From the NCBI GenBank assembly GCA_958299035.1, contig CATQJL010000316.1, positions 26,914,012-26,978,011 of the forward strand: a stretch of 64,000 bases of DNA. The letters are read 5' to 3'. The stretch comes from Cylicocyclus nassatus. Its lineage: Eukaryota > Nematoda > Chromadorea > Rhabditida > Strongylidae. Shown one piece after another: positions 1 to 10,140 of this stretch (its first letter is position 1; each line of letters starts with the position of its first letter). The position numbers and the translations under genes were made by a program. A model generated the notes under the pieces. The model ran no database searches. It was not told where the DNA came from and was given only the letters and a program-made list of their open reading frames with translations.

Positions 1-3000
1 TCTCCAGACATTGAAACCATTCCTTTAGGAGTTCCTTACAATCGTAAGTCTTTTTTCATAACTTTATCTTGCCAAAAAATTTATTGTTTATAGGAGCTGG
101 ACTTTATAAAAGAGCAGCAGAATTTGTTTGTTTTGATGGGTCGAAGAGCATCCCATACAATCAAGTAAACGATGATTATTGCGACTGTCCTGATGGAAGC
201 GACGAACCAGGTTTACTAATTTGTTCGTTTATTAGGTTTAATGAAAGAAAAGCTTTCTTTTCATCAATGGCAGCAGGGAGCGTAAGATCATGTTGCCCAC
301 TGATGCGGAACTGTTGCGACTCGTTAAAGGCAGCCTCCAGGCAGATCTGGACCTATGGGGATTTTACGTGGAAAGTACTTTTGGGGCCCTAACTAAGGCA
401 CTGCCCAAGTGGCAGCGCAGGTAATGCTCTAAGGCCTAAGGCATACCTCGCGCGATTTTCTCAAATCGCTACATGCACGCGATTTGGCGGTTTGCCAAAT
501 GTTTACAAATCAACCGTGAGCGGATCTAAAATGCATAGGCGCGTAGCTCCAGTAACTTATAGCAAAAGCTTTAAGTCTGGCCCATGCAAAGCGCACTAAC
601 GACAGTTACGAAGAGTCACTGCAGTGCCAGATCGCGCAGCGACTGGGATCGCGTGAGGTATGCCTTAGGCCTAACGGCTGAGATATTCCCCTCGAAACTG
701 GCCCCGCGATCGCGCATGGAACATGGCAGTTTCGCGCCATCCACGCTTTGCGCCATTGCCATGCTAAATACGATCGCGGGGTCCAATTTCGAGGGGAATA
801 TCTCAGCCGATAGAGCACTACCTGAGCTGCCGGTTGAGCAGTGGCTTAGTTAGGGCCACAAAATTACTCTCCACGTGAGATCCCTATGTGTCCTGACTTG
901 CTTGGACGCTGCCTTTAAACTTCGAGAAAAGTTACCGAAGCTGCCGATTCAAACATAGATGAAGGGTAAAGCACTAGGGTGCTAGTTAGTGATATGTATT
1001 CAAGAATATATGTCTGTCTAAAAAACCAGGGGATTTAGCCGTACGCAGTTTCGCTTGCGCCACTTAACCGAGCAGTCGCGATTCGACCGGATCCATAACT
1101 GGGCCGGATCTAAGTGCCACTATTATAAACACCTGTTTTCTTAGGAGAGTATAACGGAGCGTTTTGGCACTATCAGTAATATTTTCCGATAGACTAAATT
1201 GCCTGATGTATTTCACAACGTTGCAATAATCCTGGCGTTTATGGTCCGTGCCAATCACGTGCTTCCTTCTTTGTAAATGCATTGAGCTTGCCACGTTCGC
1301 GCACGTACTACTCGGATTCAAGTGGGTCAGGTCCGGGTCCCTCGACGCGGATGCGTAGTACCATGCGAAAGGGAGTACATAATTGACATTACCTGTTTAC
1401 AATCTGTGTCAACCACGCGCTCTCCTTTTCGTAGCAGCTGCGCATCCGCAACGCGTGGGCATTGCGCAGCGGTCGTTGCGGCAACTTTAAACGCTCAATC
1501 TGGCGTTGCGCTTGAATTTGTCGGTAAGGGGGCACATCGTTGACGCAGGCCGTATGTAATTAACACACTTCATTCCGCGTTAATGGTACCGCTCCGAACG
1601 TTTAGGAACATCGGCGTGTCCGAACGGCAGGTTCCATTGCCCCAACAAGGGCCACATAGCTATGGACATCCCTTCATCTCGAGTGGATGACTCGATATGC
1701 GGTAAGAGCGTTTTGTTCCTACTCTTCTTCAGATTCATGACATACTGTTTAGATTGCTGTGACGGAAGCGATGAGTATGCTGGAGCGGTGAAATGTCCAA
1801 ATATTTGTGATGAATTGGGACGAAGCGCTCGCGAAGAGAAGAAGAGGCAAGCTGAAATTGCAAGGAAAGGTTATGCGACAAGAAAACTGCTAGCAGTCGA
1901 AGGAAAGAAACTGAGGGTCTGTCACTTTTTCTTCCTCTTCCTTCTAAGTTCGAAGTAGTGATTATAGGATGAAAAGGTTGCTCAGTGTGTTCCACTCAAA
2001 GAGGAGCGCGAGAAACTTCTACCAACCAGGGATGAGTTGCTAAAAAAGAAGGATGAAGCTATGGAAATTGAAAGCAAATTGAAGGACAAACATAGAGAAG
2101 AATGGGATGGTGGGTGCTTTATACTTGTTGATAACTTTCCGGTATTGAACAAAAAAAACTGGTGATTGCTGTGAAAGAATTATTCTCCAAGATGCATTGT
2201 GCGGCTTCATTACAGCTCAAAAACGCGAGAAAAAGAAGGAAAAGGCCACTGCAATGTTCAGTGAGATCGATGTTAACAAGGATGGCAAGTGAGTTTTCGC
2301 TCCTTCTCCTCCTCTCTGAGTTCTTAGATTTATACTTGTCAAGTTGGTTGAAGATCGCCATGATAGATGCAAGTAGTTTATCTATGGTTATCAGTGTTAT
2401 TTGAATAGTGCTGCAATTGTAGCCACTCTGTATGCTCAGTTCTTGGAGGTACCGTTCACCCTAGGTAGAGGATGTTAAGCTTTCGGTAGCATAGTAGTAG
2501 GGTCCTCTATCAAGCCAATGCCTAAGTCGCAGCGCAAAATGTCGCTTCGGAAGCGAGAAAATCGCTCCGGAATATCGAAGATGCACGAGGACCCGACGGC
2601 ACCGCCCTCTCTATCCATGCCCAACCACCCTGTGCGCCCATCCAATCACCGTTCCGTAAAGCCAGCTTGAAGGTTCTCTGGAACGGGGACTGTCGGTTTT
2701 TTCCGCGGATTTTCGGCCATATTCGAAATCGGGGACATGAGGAGGCCCCGAAACGACAAAAACCCGGAAGTCGAGAATCTGAGTGGACGGTGCCTTTAAC
2801 ATTCGATAACCCTTGTCGTCCACTAGTCATCACCCGAAAGACAAGTTTTCTCCTTAGGATAACCTTGGACGAATTGGTGAAAGTTACTTATTTGGATACT
2901 GATCACGATGGAACAGTTTCCGAAGATGAAGCCAAGGTGAGTTCATTCACATGAGGTTGTTCTTCTGCTGTTGTCTAAAATCAGTATGATCGGCTCCCAG

Positions 3001-5854
3001 ATTCGTGTGGAGACGGATAACGGACTTCCCTGATTTTAAAGGCAGTGGATCGGCAAAACTTGACAACCCAGGATCTTAAAGGCAGCGGCTCGGCAGATTG
3101 ATCTACCTCAGATTTTGACACAGATGGATAGGAGGCCCTCCAAGTGAACCAAAACAGCAACTCCGCGCCCAAAATGTGAACTCTGCAAGCCAGGGGGGCG
3201 GCCCAAGCACCGCTCCCCTTCCTCCTTTCGCTCCCCTAACACCTTGTTCGGACGAGTATACTCCGCTAGACGGCGCGGGACCCCCCAACCGCTTTCCCGC
3301 ATTGTGCATGCTATACAAAACCAAAATTTCAGGCAGCAGGGTCTTCGTGCCAGGGCCTTCCGACTTTCCTAAAAATTCTCGTCCGAGCTGCCTTTTGGAA
3401 ATTGAAAAAAACGCCCCGAAAAAGGCCTTTTCACCGCTTTTAAAGCTCAGATTCGGGATCTACGGGTCGAGAAGGCCCAAAACATGCAAAAAGATGGAAA
3501 TGCAAAATCTGTCGAGCCGCTGCCTTTAATGCAGTAGGTTCCTTATCGTCCCAGTATGAAAACAGTGCAATCCCGGTTGCACAGCATGCCTTCCCTCTCG
3601 AGAAAATCACTCTCAAATTTACACGCGCAAAACCTTACACGCACCCGGACGAGTTGGCATCTTCCTTCTCACCATTGGAGGCTGCCCGCCGCAATGTTAT
3701 AATCATTGGGTTCCGCAACGATTCAGCGTCATCAGCCTTGCTCCACTCGTCCAATTTTGAAGGGAAGGGGTTGAAAAACGCTCATTTTCGCCGTTTTCGA
3801 GCTCTCTAAAGTGGATTTTCGTGATCAGCGTATTGAATAACCACAAGTAAGCGAAAATTTGACTAGGTTGAGATTTACCGAGCCACTGCTTTAAGGATAA
3901 GCTTAACGAGGGCGTACGAAATACAATGCTATAATGTGGAGGCTTAACAAGTTTATCCTGAAAATCAGGGAAGTCCGAACCCGCCTCCACATGAATCTGG
4001 GAACCGATGATATCTAGCAGAGTACCGCATGTCGCGAATGTTTGAGATCGAATTTATCAATCTGAACACAAATTTTGGGTTATTCTGCACCTGAAGCGCA
4101 TTCTTTTACTGACAAGGAAGAGTTCCAAAGTCAGCTCGGCCAACCTGGATGAGTCATATATCACGGTGGCGGGTTTGGAACACTGATTCCAAATCTGCTC
4201 TCCTTTTCTGCGGAACAAGTCTCCGAAAGAAGTTAATGAGCGTTTGAATGTCTCAATTTGTCATGTTTAAAGAGGCTAGAAATAAGCTAAAAGCTCTAAA
4301 ATACCACATAGCGGACTTCCACTGGAAGTGAGCCGTCCTTGTAGTTGTATACTTGATATACAAAACTGAAAACCCACTTTTACGTGTTATTGTATAGCTT
4401 TCGCCAAGTTCATGCCACTCAAGACTTGACAAATTTGGACTTTCAAACGCTCATACATAACTTCGTTCGAAGAGTTGTTCCGCAAAAAAACGAAGGCAGA
4501 TTTGGAATCAGCGTTTCAAGCACTCTACGCTCATATAAGACTCATCCGGGTTGGACGAGTTCGCTTGGGAACTCTTCCTTGTGAATTGTCGAACCATCAG
4601 TTTTGACTATCTGAGTAGGTATTCAAATGTCAAACTCCCGTATCTTCAGATCTTCTTGTCCGTTGACGAAGTGGATGCCGAGAATTTCTTGAACAACATG
4701 TACGATAGGCTCAAAACTGAAAAAGTTGCTTATGAGGATTATAAGAGGGACCTAGAAAGAGAAGAAGCTGAGAAAAAAGAAAGAGAGGAAGCTGAGAAGA
4801 AAGAACAAGAAGAAGCTGAGAAAGCAGAATTTGAGGAAGCTGAAAAAGCGACGCATGAGGAACTGGAGGAGACTGGTGATCATCCTCATCCCTTAGATGG
4901 TTCAGTAGCAGTTCTCGAATACGCCACTCAATGTTTTCATTTGTTTTGTTCAGATGAAGACAAGGCGGATACCGTGCCACACCCTGTGCCCATTACAACA
5001 CAACCTCCACCTCCTCCATTACACGATGATGATGAATTTTCGATGCCACCGTATGATGAAGAAACGAAAAAGGCAATTAATGGTTGGTGAATGAATCGTA
5101 TCAATTTTGAATTGTACACCGAAATTTAGAAGCCGACGAGGCTCGAAAGGCTTATGATGAGTATGACGTAAAGATAATTAATTTGGACAAAGACATCAGG
5201 TCAGTTTGAAAAATGCGCTACCTTTATTTGGACTTCCGTCGTTCTACCGTACTTTATCTAGGGAAGCTGAGTCATTCATAGAACAGGATTTCGGTCCTGA
5301 CCACGCTTGGGCAACTCTGAAAGGAAAATGCTTCGATCTGACCGATAAACAATACACTTACACATATTGTCCATTTGATAGGACAATACAAAAGGATAAA
5401 AATGGTTATGGCGAAACGGGCCTAGGGTAAGTATCTCAATTACCTAATTTATATGAATGAACTCGTCGCTTTTGATTTTGGATGGAGATTATGTTATGCT
5501 TTTTTTCTGGTTTCGTCGTAGTGAGTAAGATTTTTATCTGTGCCTTCTTACAGAAACTGGAAGGATTGGACTGGTGATGCCAGCAACAAATACACTAAGC
5601 AAAGGTATGAGAATGGACAGCAATGCTGGAATGGTCCACAACGGTCAACTGATGTAAGTTTTTGTCTCTGTATATTAGCGCCATGCTTCTTTTTATATTA
5701 TCGAGGTTATATCCAGGTGGAGATTCAATGTGGCGAAGAATCCGAGCTGATTGAAGCCACCGAACCTGCCAAATGTGAATACCGGTTTGTATTCCGCACC
5801 CCTGCCGCCTGTAATGATCCTGACCAAGAAGAGCCGATACACGCTGAGCTCTAA
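1..5854 (+). CDS. Glucosidase II beta subunit (PRKCSH-type), 5'-partial, 13 exons
   Basis: Regulatory, lectin-bearing subunit of ER glucosidase II, which trims inner glucoses from N-glycans on new glycoproteins (family knowledge). Exons: 1-43, 94-210, 1606-1701, 1753-1916, 1968-2109, 2216-2288, 2858-2936, 4650-4875, 4954-5082, 5130-5199, 5262-5426, 5554-5653, 5717-5854; all phases agree, giving 513 visible residues. Seen in order: LDLa-like module with VNDDYCDCPDGSDEPG; a second with DSICDCCDGSDEY; a charged coiled coil; two canonical EF-hand loops (DVNKDGKITLDE and DTDHDGTVSEDE); an acidic EEAEKKE-type coiled coil; a Pro-rich linker; and an MRH domain with CWNGPQRST and a CEY/TPAAC end. The signal peptide and first residues lie before base 1. 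The C-terminus is HAEL, where many homologues have HDEL. Exon 4 uses a GTCTGT donor. Introns 2, 6 and 7 hold transposon-derived repeats. Identity is very secure; the exon 8/9 junction is slightly less so. Confidence 0.95.
433..671. mobile_element. Palindromic MITE with TAA target duplication
   Basis: Ends GGCCTAAGGCATACCTCGCG are near-perfect inverted repeats. TAA stands directly outside both ends (430-432 and 672-674), the 3-bp type of target favoured by PIF/Harbinger elements. The sub-terminal CGCGATTT motif resembles the 16131 and 31271 family. It is inserted inside the 328-914 element. Confidence 0.75.
675..809. mobile_element. Short palindromic MITE
   Basis: Ends CGGCTGAGATATTCCCCTCG are inverted repeats over about 36 bp, continuing into a GCGATCG-rich core. 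It lies directly beside the 433-671 copy and inside the 328-914 element. The target duplication is not clear; TA is possible. Confidence 0.6.
2494..2795. mobile_element. MITE copy in intron 6 of the glucosidase gene
   Basis: This 300-bp sequence reappears inverted and diverged at about 7323-7583. The right end reads GGTGCCT followed by TTAA, like the other TTAA-flanked repeats. The left boundary, near AGGGTCCTCTATCAAG, is set only by where similarity to the second copy stops. Confidence 0.6.
3040..3890. mobile_element. TTAA-flanked MITE, middle layer of the nest
   Basis: The left end AGGCAGTGGATCGGCAAAAC and the right end, whose reverse complement is AGCAGTGGCTCGGTAAATC, form an imperfect inverted repeat that continues inward (TTGACAACC against TCTCAACCTAG). 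TTAA lies on each side (3036-3039, 3891-3894). Part of its right side resembles 46490-46610. Confidence 0.65.
3080..3525. mobile_element. TTAA-flanked MITE, inner layer; same family as 27070-27505
   Basis: Ends AGGCAGCGGCTCGGCAGATT (left) and its inverse (right) match almost perfectly, with TTAA at 3076-3079 and 3526-3529. The interior resembles the element at 27070-27505 in opposite orientation, including a GCATGC region and an AGCAGGGTCTTCG stretch. Open frames across it are by-products of the repeat. Confidence 0.75.
4113..4581. mobile_element. Foldback MITE with TGA target duplication, 68 bp before exon 8
   Basis: Left end CAAGGAAGAGTTCC and its inverse at the right end are flanked by TGA (4110-4112, 4582-4584). 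Inverted arms continue inward for about 150 bp. The ends resemble the CAAGGGAAGTGTCAG family at 61463 and 56621. The 3-bp target is Harbinger-like. Confidence 0.7.
4876..4953 (+). other. 78-nt in-frame (3n, stop-free) intron of the glucosidase II beta gene
   Basis: A GTGATC donor and a TTTTGTTCAG acceptor bracket 78 bases that contain no stop in the coding frame, so reading through would add 26 residues. I call it an intron because the splice sites are good, removal leaves acidic linker on both sides (EEET-DEDKAD), and the encoded stretch (rich in H, L, F, C) is unlike the acidic linker. If retained, it would give a longer but still in-frame protein. Confidence 0.7.
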
Positions 5855-6202
5855 TTTTTTTTTACTGTTTTTACAGTTCTCACCCACACTCCACTGGTAT
5901 ATTTATTGTAGTGAGGTTGATGTGATTTTCGCGCATATCCCGTTTTTGCAACTGGATACATGCAGTTGTTAAGCTCCTTTTTTTCTTTCAGTTTTGTTAT
6001 GTTCCTAGTAATTATTCGGAAAATGAAATGGTTGTAAGTTTGCGCTTTATGAAAAAAGCCTAGATTTTGTAGGTAAGAGGACACCAATAATCATCACATA
6101 CAAGCTTGAGATCAGACGCACCATTTCCGACTGTGTCACTTTACACCCTAAAACCCAAATACACTCCTCCTCCCATCCTCTATAACCTAAACGTGTTATT
6201 AA

Positions 6203-6546
6203 AGGCAGCGTCCGGGCAGGTACGAAAATGTAGATTACAGGGGTGCCCGTCCTGGTAAGGCTCTTGCTCAACTGGCAATGCACCAATTTGCTTCTGAAGC
6301 GAGAAATCTGCTTCAGAAGTGGCGACCGGGATGAGTCAGTTTGATAAGCCGGAGTGCGCATATTGCACACACAATCAAGACGTAGGGTCCCACGAAGACT
6401 CGGCGCCTTAACCTTGGCGGCAGGCGACAAAATTCAAATCAAGAGCTTCTAATTTTCGTGCCCTCCAAGCTGCATTTTGATCAGCAGGAGAAATAAGCCC
6501 AGTAAGCGAAAAAAATTCCATTTGGAATTTTGCCCGGACGCTGCCT
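6203..6546. mobile_element. TTAA-flanked MITE
   Basis: Terminal repeats AGGCAGCGTCCGGGCA are identical at both ends in inverted orientation, with TTAA at 6199-6202 and 6547-6550. Similarity between the ends stops after about 16 bp, so it is a short-end MITE, not a foldback. No coding capacity seen. Confidence 0.75.
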
Positions 6547-6689
6547 TTAAGAGAACAACAGATCAAGAACACTGTATGCTGAAAGTTTCTATCTTAATCA
6601 TATAGCAAAGTGGGATTGATAACTTGTTTCGTGAATCCAACACGGGCATTGTCAGAAATCGAAGTGGCCAAGCCAAACAACATGCATAT

Positions 6690-7050
6690 CATTAGACGCA
6701 GCGTAAAGCGCTGACTTTGAACCTGTAATCTATGTCTGCTTAGTGCCTATGTGGGCGAAGTTATGAGCCGTAAAGGCCGTTATTTTGCTAAGAAATCATG
6801 CACAAAGCACAAACTTAGTAGTACAAAGCCACTCGGCTGTTTGGCTTAACGCTGGGCCAAAACGTGAGGTAGGCTATTTTATTTTCTTAAATCCTAAAGG
6901 TGAGCTGAAAGTGCAGCAGTGCCCGCAACTTCGCAATTTTTCAGTACGATTTTTTTCGCAGTAAAACTGCTCATAACTTTGCCCACCAAGGCGCTAAGCA
7001 GACATGGAGTACATATTCGAAATCAGCGTCGAATGCTGCATCGATTTTGG
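6690..7050. repeat. Foldback repeat
   Basis: Left arm around ATGTCTGCTTAGTGCC and GGGCGAAGTTATGAG pairs with right arm CTCATAACTTTGCCC and GGCGCTAAGCAGACAT. Arms are about 80-90 bp with a loop near 170 bp. Termini and target duplication were not resolved. Confidence 0.5.
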
Positions 7051-7322
7051 TATACATCAAGCTGTACTACTACGCTATATAACAGTTTATTTTATTAGGG
7101 GAGCAGCCGCTGACTATCAACAGTGAATATGCGGAACCTGACGATAGTGGTAATAATCGAACCAACCCAAGAACGGAGTATTCGGGCCCTTTAGGCCACC
7201 GTTCTGGGCGCGGATAATCTGATTGCTCACTTCTGGCAAACAGGTCATATAGCATGAAGGATTGCCTACATGAAAGTAGGCGCCGCCAAATAGACTATCA
7301 AGCACAGTGAAGGGGTGACCTG

Positions 7323-7583
7323 GCGACTCAAAGGCACCATCCACCCAGATTCGCGAATTCTAGGTTTTTGTCGTTTCAGGGCCTTGTCATGTCCTTGATT
7401 CCGAAAAGGGGGTTGAGAAACTGCGAAAATTCCTACAATCCCCATTCTGGAGAACCCGATTGGATGAACGCGCACAAATGGGCGGGCATTCATGGAGGTT
7501 CTCGTTTTCGCTATTCCGAAGCGATTTTCACGCTTCTAAAGCGCCACGAGTTGGGCATTGGCTTGATAGGAGGCCCTACTGTT
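7323..7583. mobile_element. Second, inverted copy of the 2494-2795 repeat
   Basis: Shares, in reverse orientation, AGGCACCATCCACCCAGATT at one end and GGCTTGATAGGAGGCCCTAC at the other with the intron 6 copy. Internal sequence aligns with scattered substitutions. No coding function. Confidence 0.55.
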
Positions 7584-8383
7584 ACATGCTGATAAAAGCC
7601 CAGCACCCTTAGGATGGTCCCTGCCTTCAAGTGGTCAGTGAATAGTAGGGTTTGTCAACGACAAGCTAGTATAGATACCAAGCATAACATATAGGATGAC
7701 TCTACGATAGTAAAGGTCGTAGATTACATAAGTAATGCGACATCGATGGTGCAGCTTGCTTTTATTGGCCACTTTGACTTCTGACCATTCCCTTGTAAGT
7801 CAAAGCAAGCTTTACAGAACACCTACACTGGTATCTGAAGCTCAGCTTAAAACAGCAAAGCAAGGAAGTTATTGACGATGAAACAGTGTGCTGATTGTCA
7901 ATTTTTTAAGCACCCTGTATCTGACTTTTTTGAGAGAAAAGTTATCAGATTTCGGCACAGCCCAGCAACTGCTAGAAAAGGCTTGAAAGCTTTTTCGAAT
8001 GGTATAACACATGCGCAAGAGAGTGACATAAGTTCGTGTAAACTTAGATGTCCAGGAAGTCTGTCCGTCTTGGAAGTACCATAGGAATCCCTAAGCAATG
8101 TTCTTCATTCAGTATATAAAAAATCGTAACGCCAATTCAAAAAGCATTAGGTAGCGGGAAACCGCTGCGGGTCTGCAAACGAACGCTCTTGCAGAGCACC
8201 TTTAGATTACTGGGTCACTGGTATAAGAATTTGAGAAAAAATATGGTGTAGAAAAAATTCTCGATGCCCGATTCTTGGCGGCCACCTAGTTTTTGAGATT
8301 GATTGGGTTAAGATGATAGAACAGGGCGAATTGAGGTCTCCTCTGGTCGTCAAACGATTGAGATGTGATAAAAGGCCATAGGT

Positions 8384-8455
8384 TGTCGGTGTTGTCGATG
8401 TTGTCAATGTTGTCGGTGTTGTCGGTGTTGTCGATGTTGTCGATGTTGTCGGTGT
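8384..8455. repeat. 9-bp minisatellite GTTGTCGRT
   Basis: About eight tandem units of GTTGTCGGT/GTTGTCGAT with few changes. On the minus strand it translates as repeated DNIDNTDN or TTSTTPTT, which creates spurious low-complexity open frames of 111 and 119 codons. The unit is a multiple of 3, so the frame is kept. Confidence 0.8.
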
Positions 8456-9981
8456 TCGGGGTTGCCGAGGTTGCCGGTCGTTGTAGGACCTCATGATAGC
8501 CTCCACGTTTCGCGCGCTCTCTAGACGAAATCTCAATTGCATTCTGAGGTGCTTGTGTCAACAAGATAATGTTTTCTCTTGTAATTTTCACAGAAAACTG
8601 AAAAATAGGGCATTTTAACAAATTTTCAAATATGTCGTGATGCAACTCTCGCTTTCAGTTCAAAGGAAGCGACGGAGCAAAAAAAGGTTTCTGAGCGCAG
8701 TTTTTCCGACAATGAGCGGGATAAAGTGCTAAACTTTTTAAGTTTTTCCCGATAAGGTTATATATTTATGTTTTGTAAAGTGAATCATCTTTTGGTGCTA
8801 GCCAAAATGGTTTGTGTGTCCCGTGCATCTCAACTTTCGCAGAAGGGCTAATGATACCATTGTCAATATAGATGTACTCTTTTCACACACATCTTGTGAA
8901 TTTTTCAGATGTTCACGAAATAGCGCAAATATGTAGAACATTGTGGTGAAAGAGCAGGGGAGGGGTCGAGTTACGTTTTAATTTTCACAGCCATCTCCCT
9001 TGATTGGATCAAAGATTTTTCTAGAGTGTTTTTTTCGTTCTCTATGGAAAAACAGAGAAATCGAAAGTTCAATATTGAAGATTGAAAAAGATGTACGTAA
9101 TATAATATGATATTTGATATTTGACATTTATTGCACACGAGTGCGCCATTTCACTCATAATGCATCAAGGACTATCAAGAACGCAAATAATCCAGTACAA
9201 TAGAAGAAAAAACGTTAAAACAGAATAAGTAGGAAGAAGAACATCAAGACATCAATAAACATCACAATAATGACAAAAAACTGCGACCAAGCTTACACCA
9301 CGACCTATTTAAGCCAAAGAAAAACTCCAGAGAATGTACTATCTATACTATTATAGTGGAATTGTTATCTGGTGCATATCATGAGTCCAATTTTGTTTGG
9401 AAAATACCATGATACCGTAGAGTGGGCACAAATCCTTGAGTTTTTGTTGAGCTAATTTTTCAAAAGTCAAAGCTAAGATAATACTCAGTTCGAAAAGAAG
9501 TTCATAAATTCATAACTACCTGTAGCTCAAATAATCTCATCTCATGATGATACCTTAAAAACAATCAAAAACCAACAACTGCAAAAACAATATCCCTCTA
9601 TTAGGTCAAGCAGCAAATCGGCTTGCTTGATGTTCATCAAGATTGGGTCTTCGGTGCACTCTTGAGTTGTTTCAGCTTTGCTCTGATTGTCTTACTCGAA
9701 CCGAAAGTCGCTCGTTGATGGAAGCTCGACGTGTCAATTTAGTTACGCTGCAATGTCTTCACTCAAAAATCAGTGTTTCGTAGCATACACTCCGAACGCT
9801 CTTCAGCTGAGGTACAAATGAGTGCTCTTGTAACTCTTAATCTTACGCATTTATGAGCTTTAGTGAAAGGCCATGAGTTTGGTTTGATTTCCGAAGATCT
9901 TATTTTTCTCGCGTACTGCTCATCAAATTCGAAATGTAAACCTCCTGCATTTTTAAAGTCGAGTAAATTTTCCGTTTAATA

Positions 9982-10140
9982 TAGTGCGCTTGCAGAGTAG
10001 GTAAAATGCGGTAAAATTTGCGCGCGAACAAATAGCTGCTCTTGTGACGCCGCCCAATTGCGCCCGCAAAATACCGGCGTTACTGGCTAACTATTTGTTA
10101 CGCGCAAATACCGCATACCACTTGCAGTGCCAGCACACTA
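9982..10140. mobile_element. Small MITE with TA target duplication
   Basis: Inverted ends TAGTGCGCTTGCAG and TAGTGTGCTGGCACTGCAAG (the latter reverse-complemented) continue through a GCGGTAAAATTTGCGCG-like segment for about 60 bp. TA lies outside both ends (9980-9981, 10141-10142). Confidence 0.65.

Larger units (their letters stand above)
328..914. mobile_element. TTAA-flanked MITE in intron 2 of the glucosidase gene (host of nested copies)
   Basis: Left end AGGCAGCCTCCAGGCAG and right end (reverse complement) AGGCAGCGTCCAAGCAAG are inverted repeats that stay similar for about 45 bp. TTAA lies on both sides (324-327 and 915-918). A TTAA target is typical of piggyBac-type insertion, though an AGG terminus is not the usual piggyBac end; a TA target with an AAGGCAG end is formally possible. 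It contains the elements at 433-671 and about 675-809. No transposase seen. Confidence 0.75.
2986..4011. mobile_element. Outer foldback of a three-deep nest in intron 7
   Basis: Inverted ends around GGCTCCCAGATTCGTGTGG (left) and CCACATGAATCTGGGAACCG (right) run for about 50 bp. Nearly all of the interior is taken up by the element at 3040-3890, which itself contains the one at 3080-3525. Outer limits are accurate to a few bases. Confidence 0.6.

Noticed and set aside
8207..8645. Thr/Asn/Asp-rich minus-strand open frames
   Set aside because: Produced by the 9-bp GTTGTCGRT minisatellite, which cannot introduce stops.
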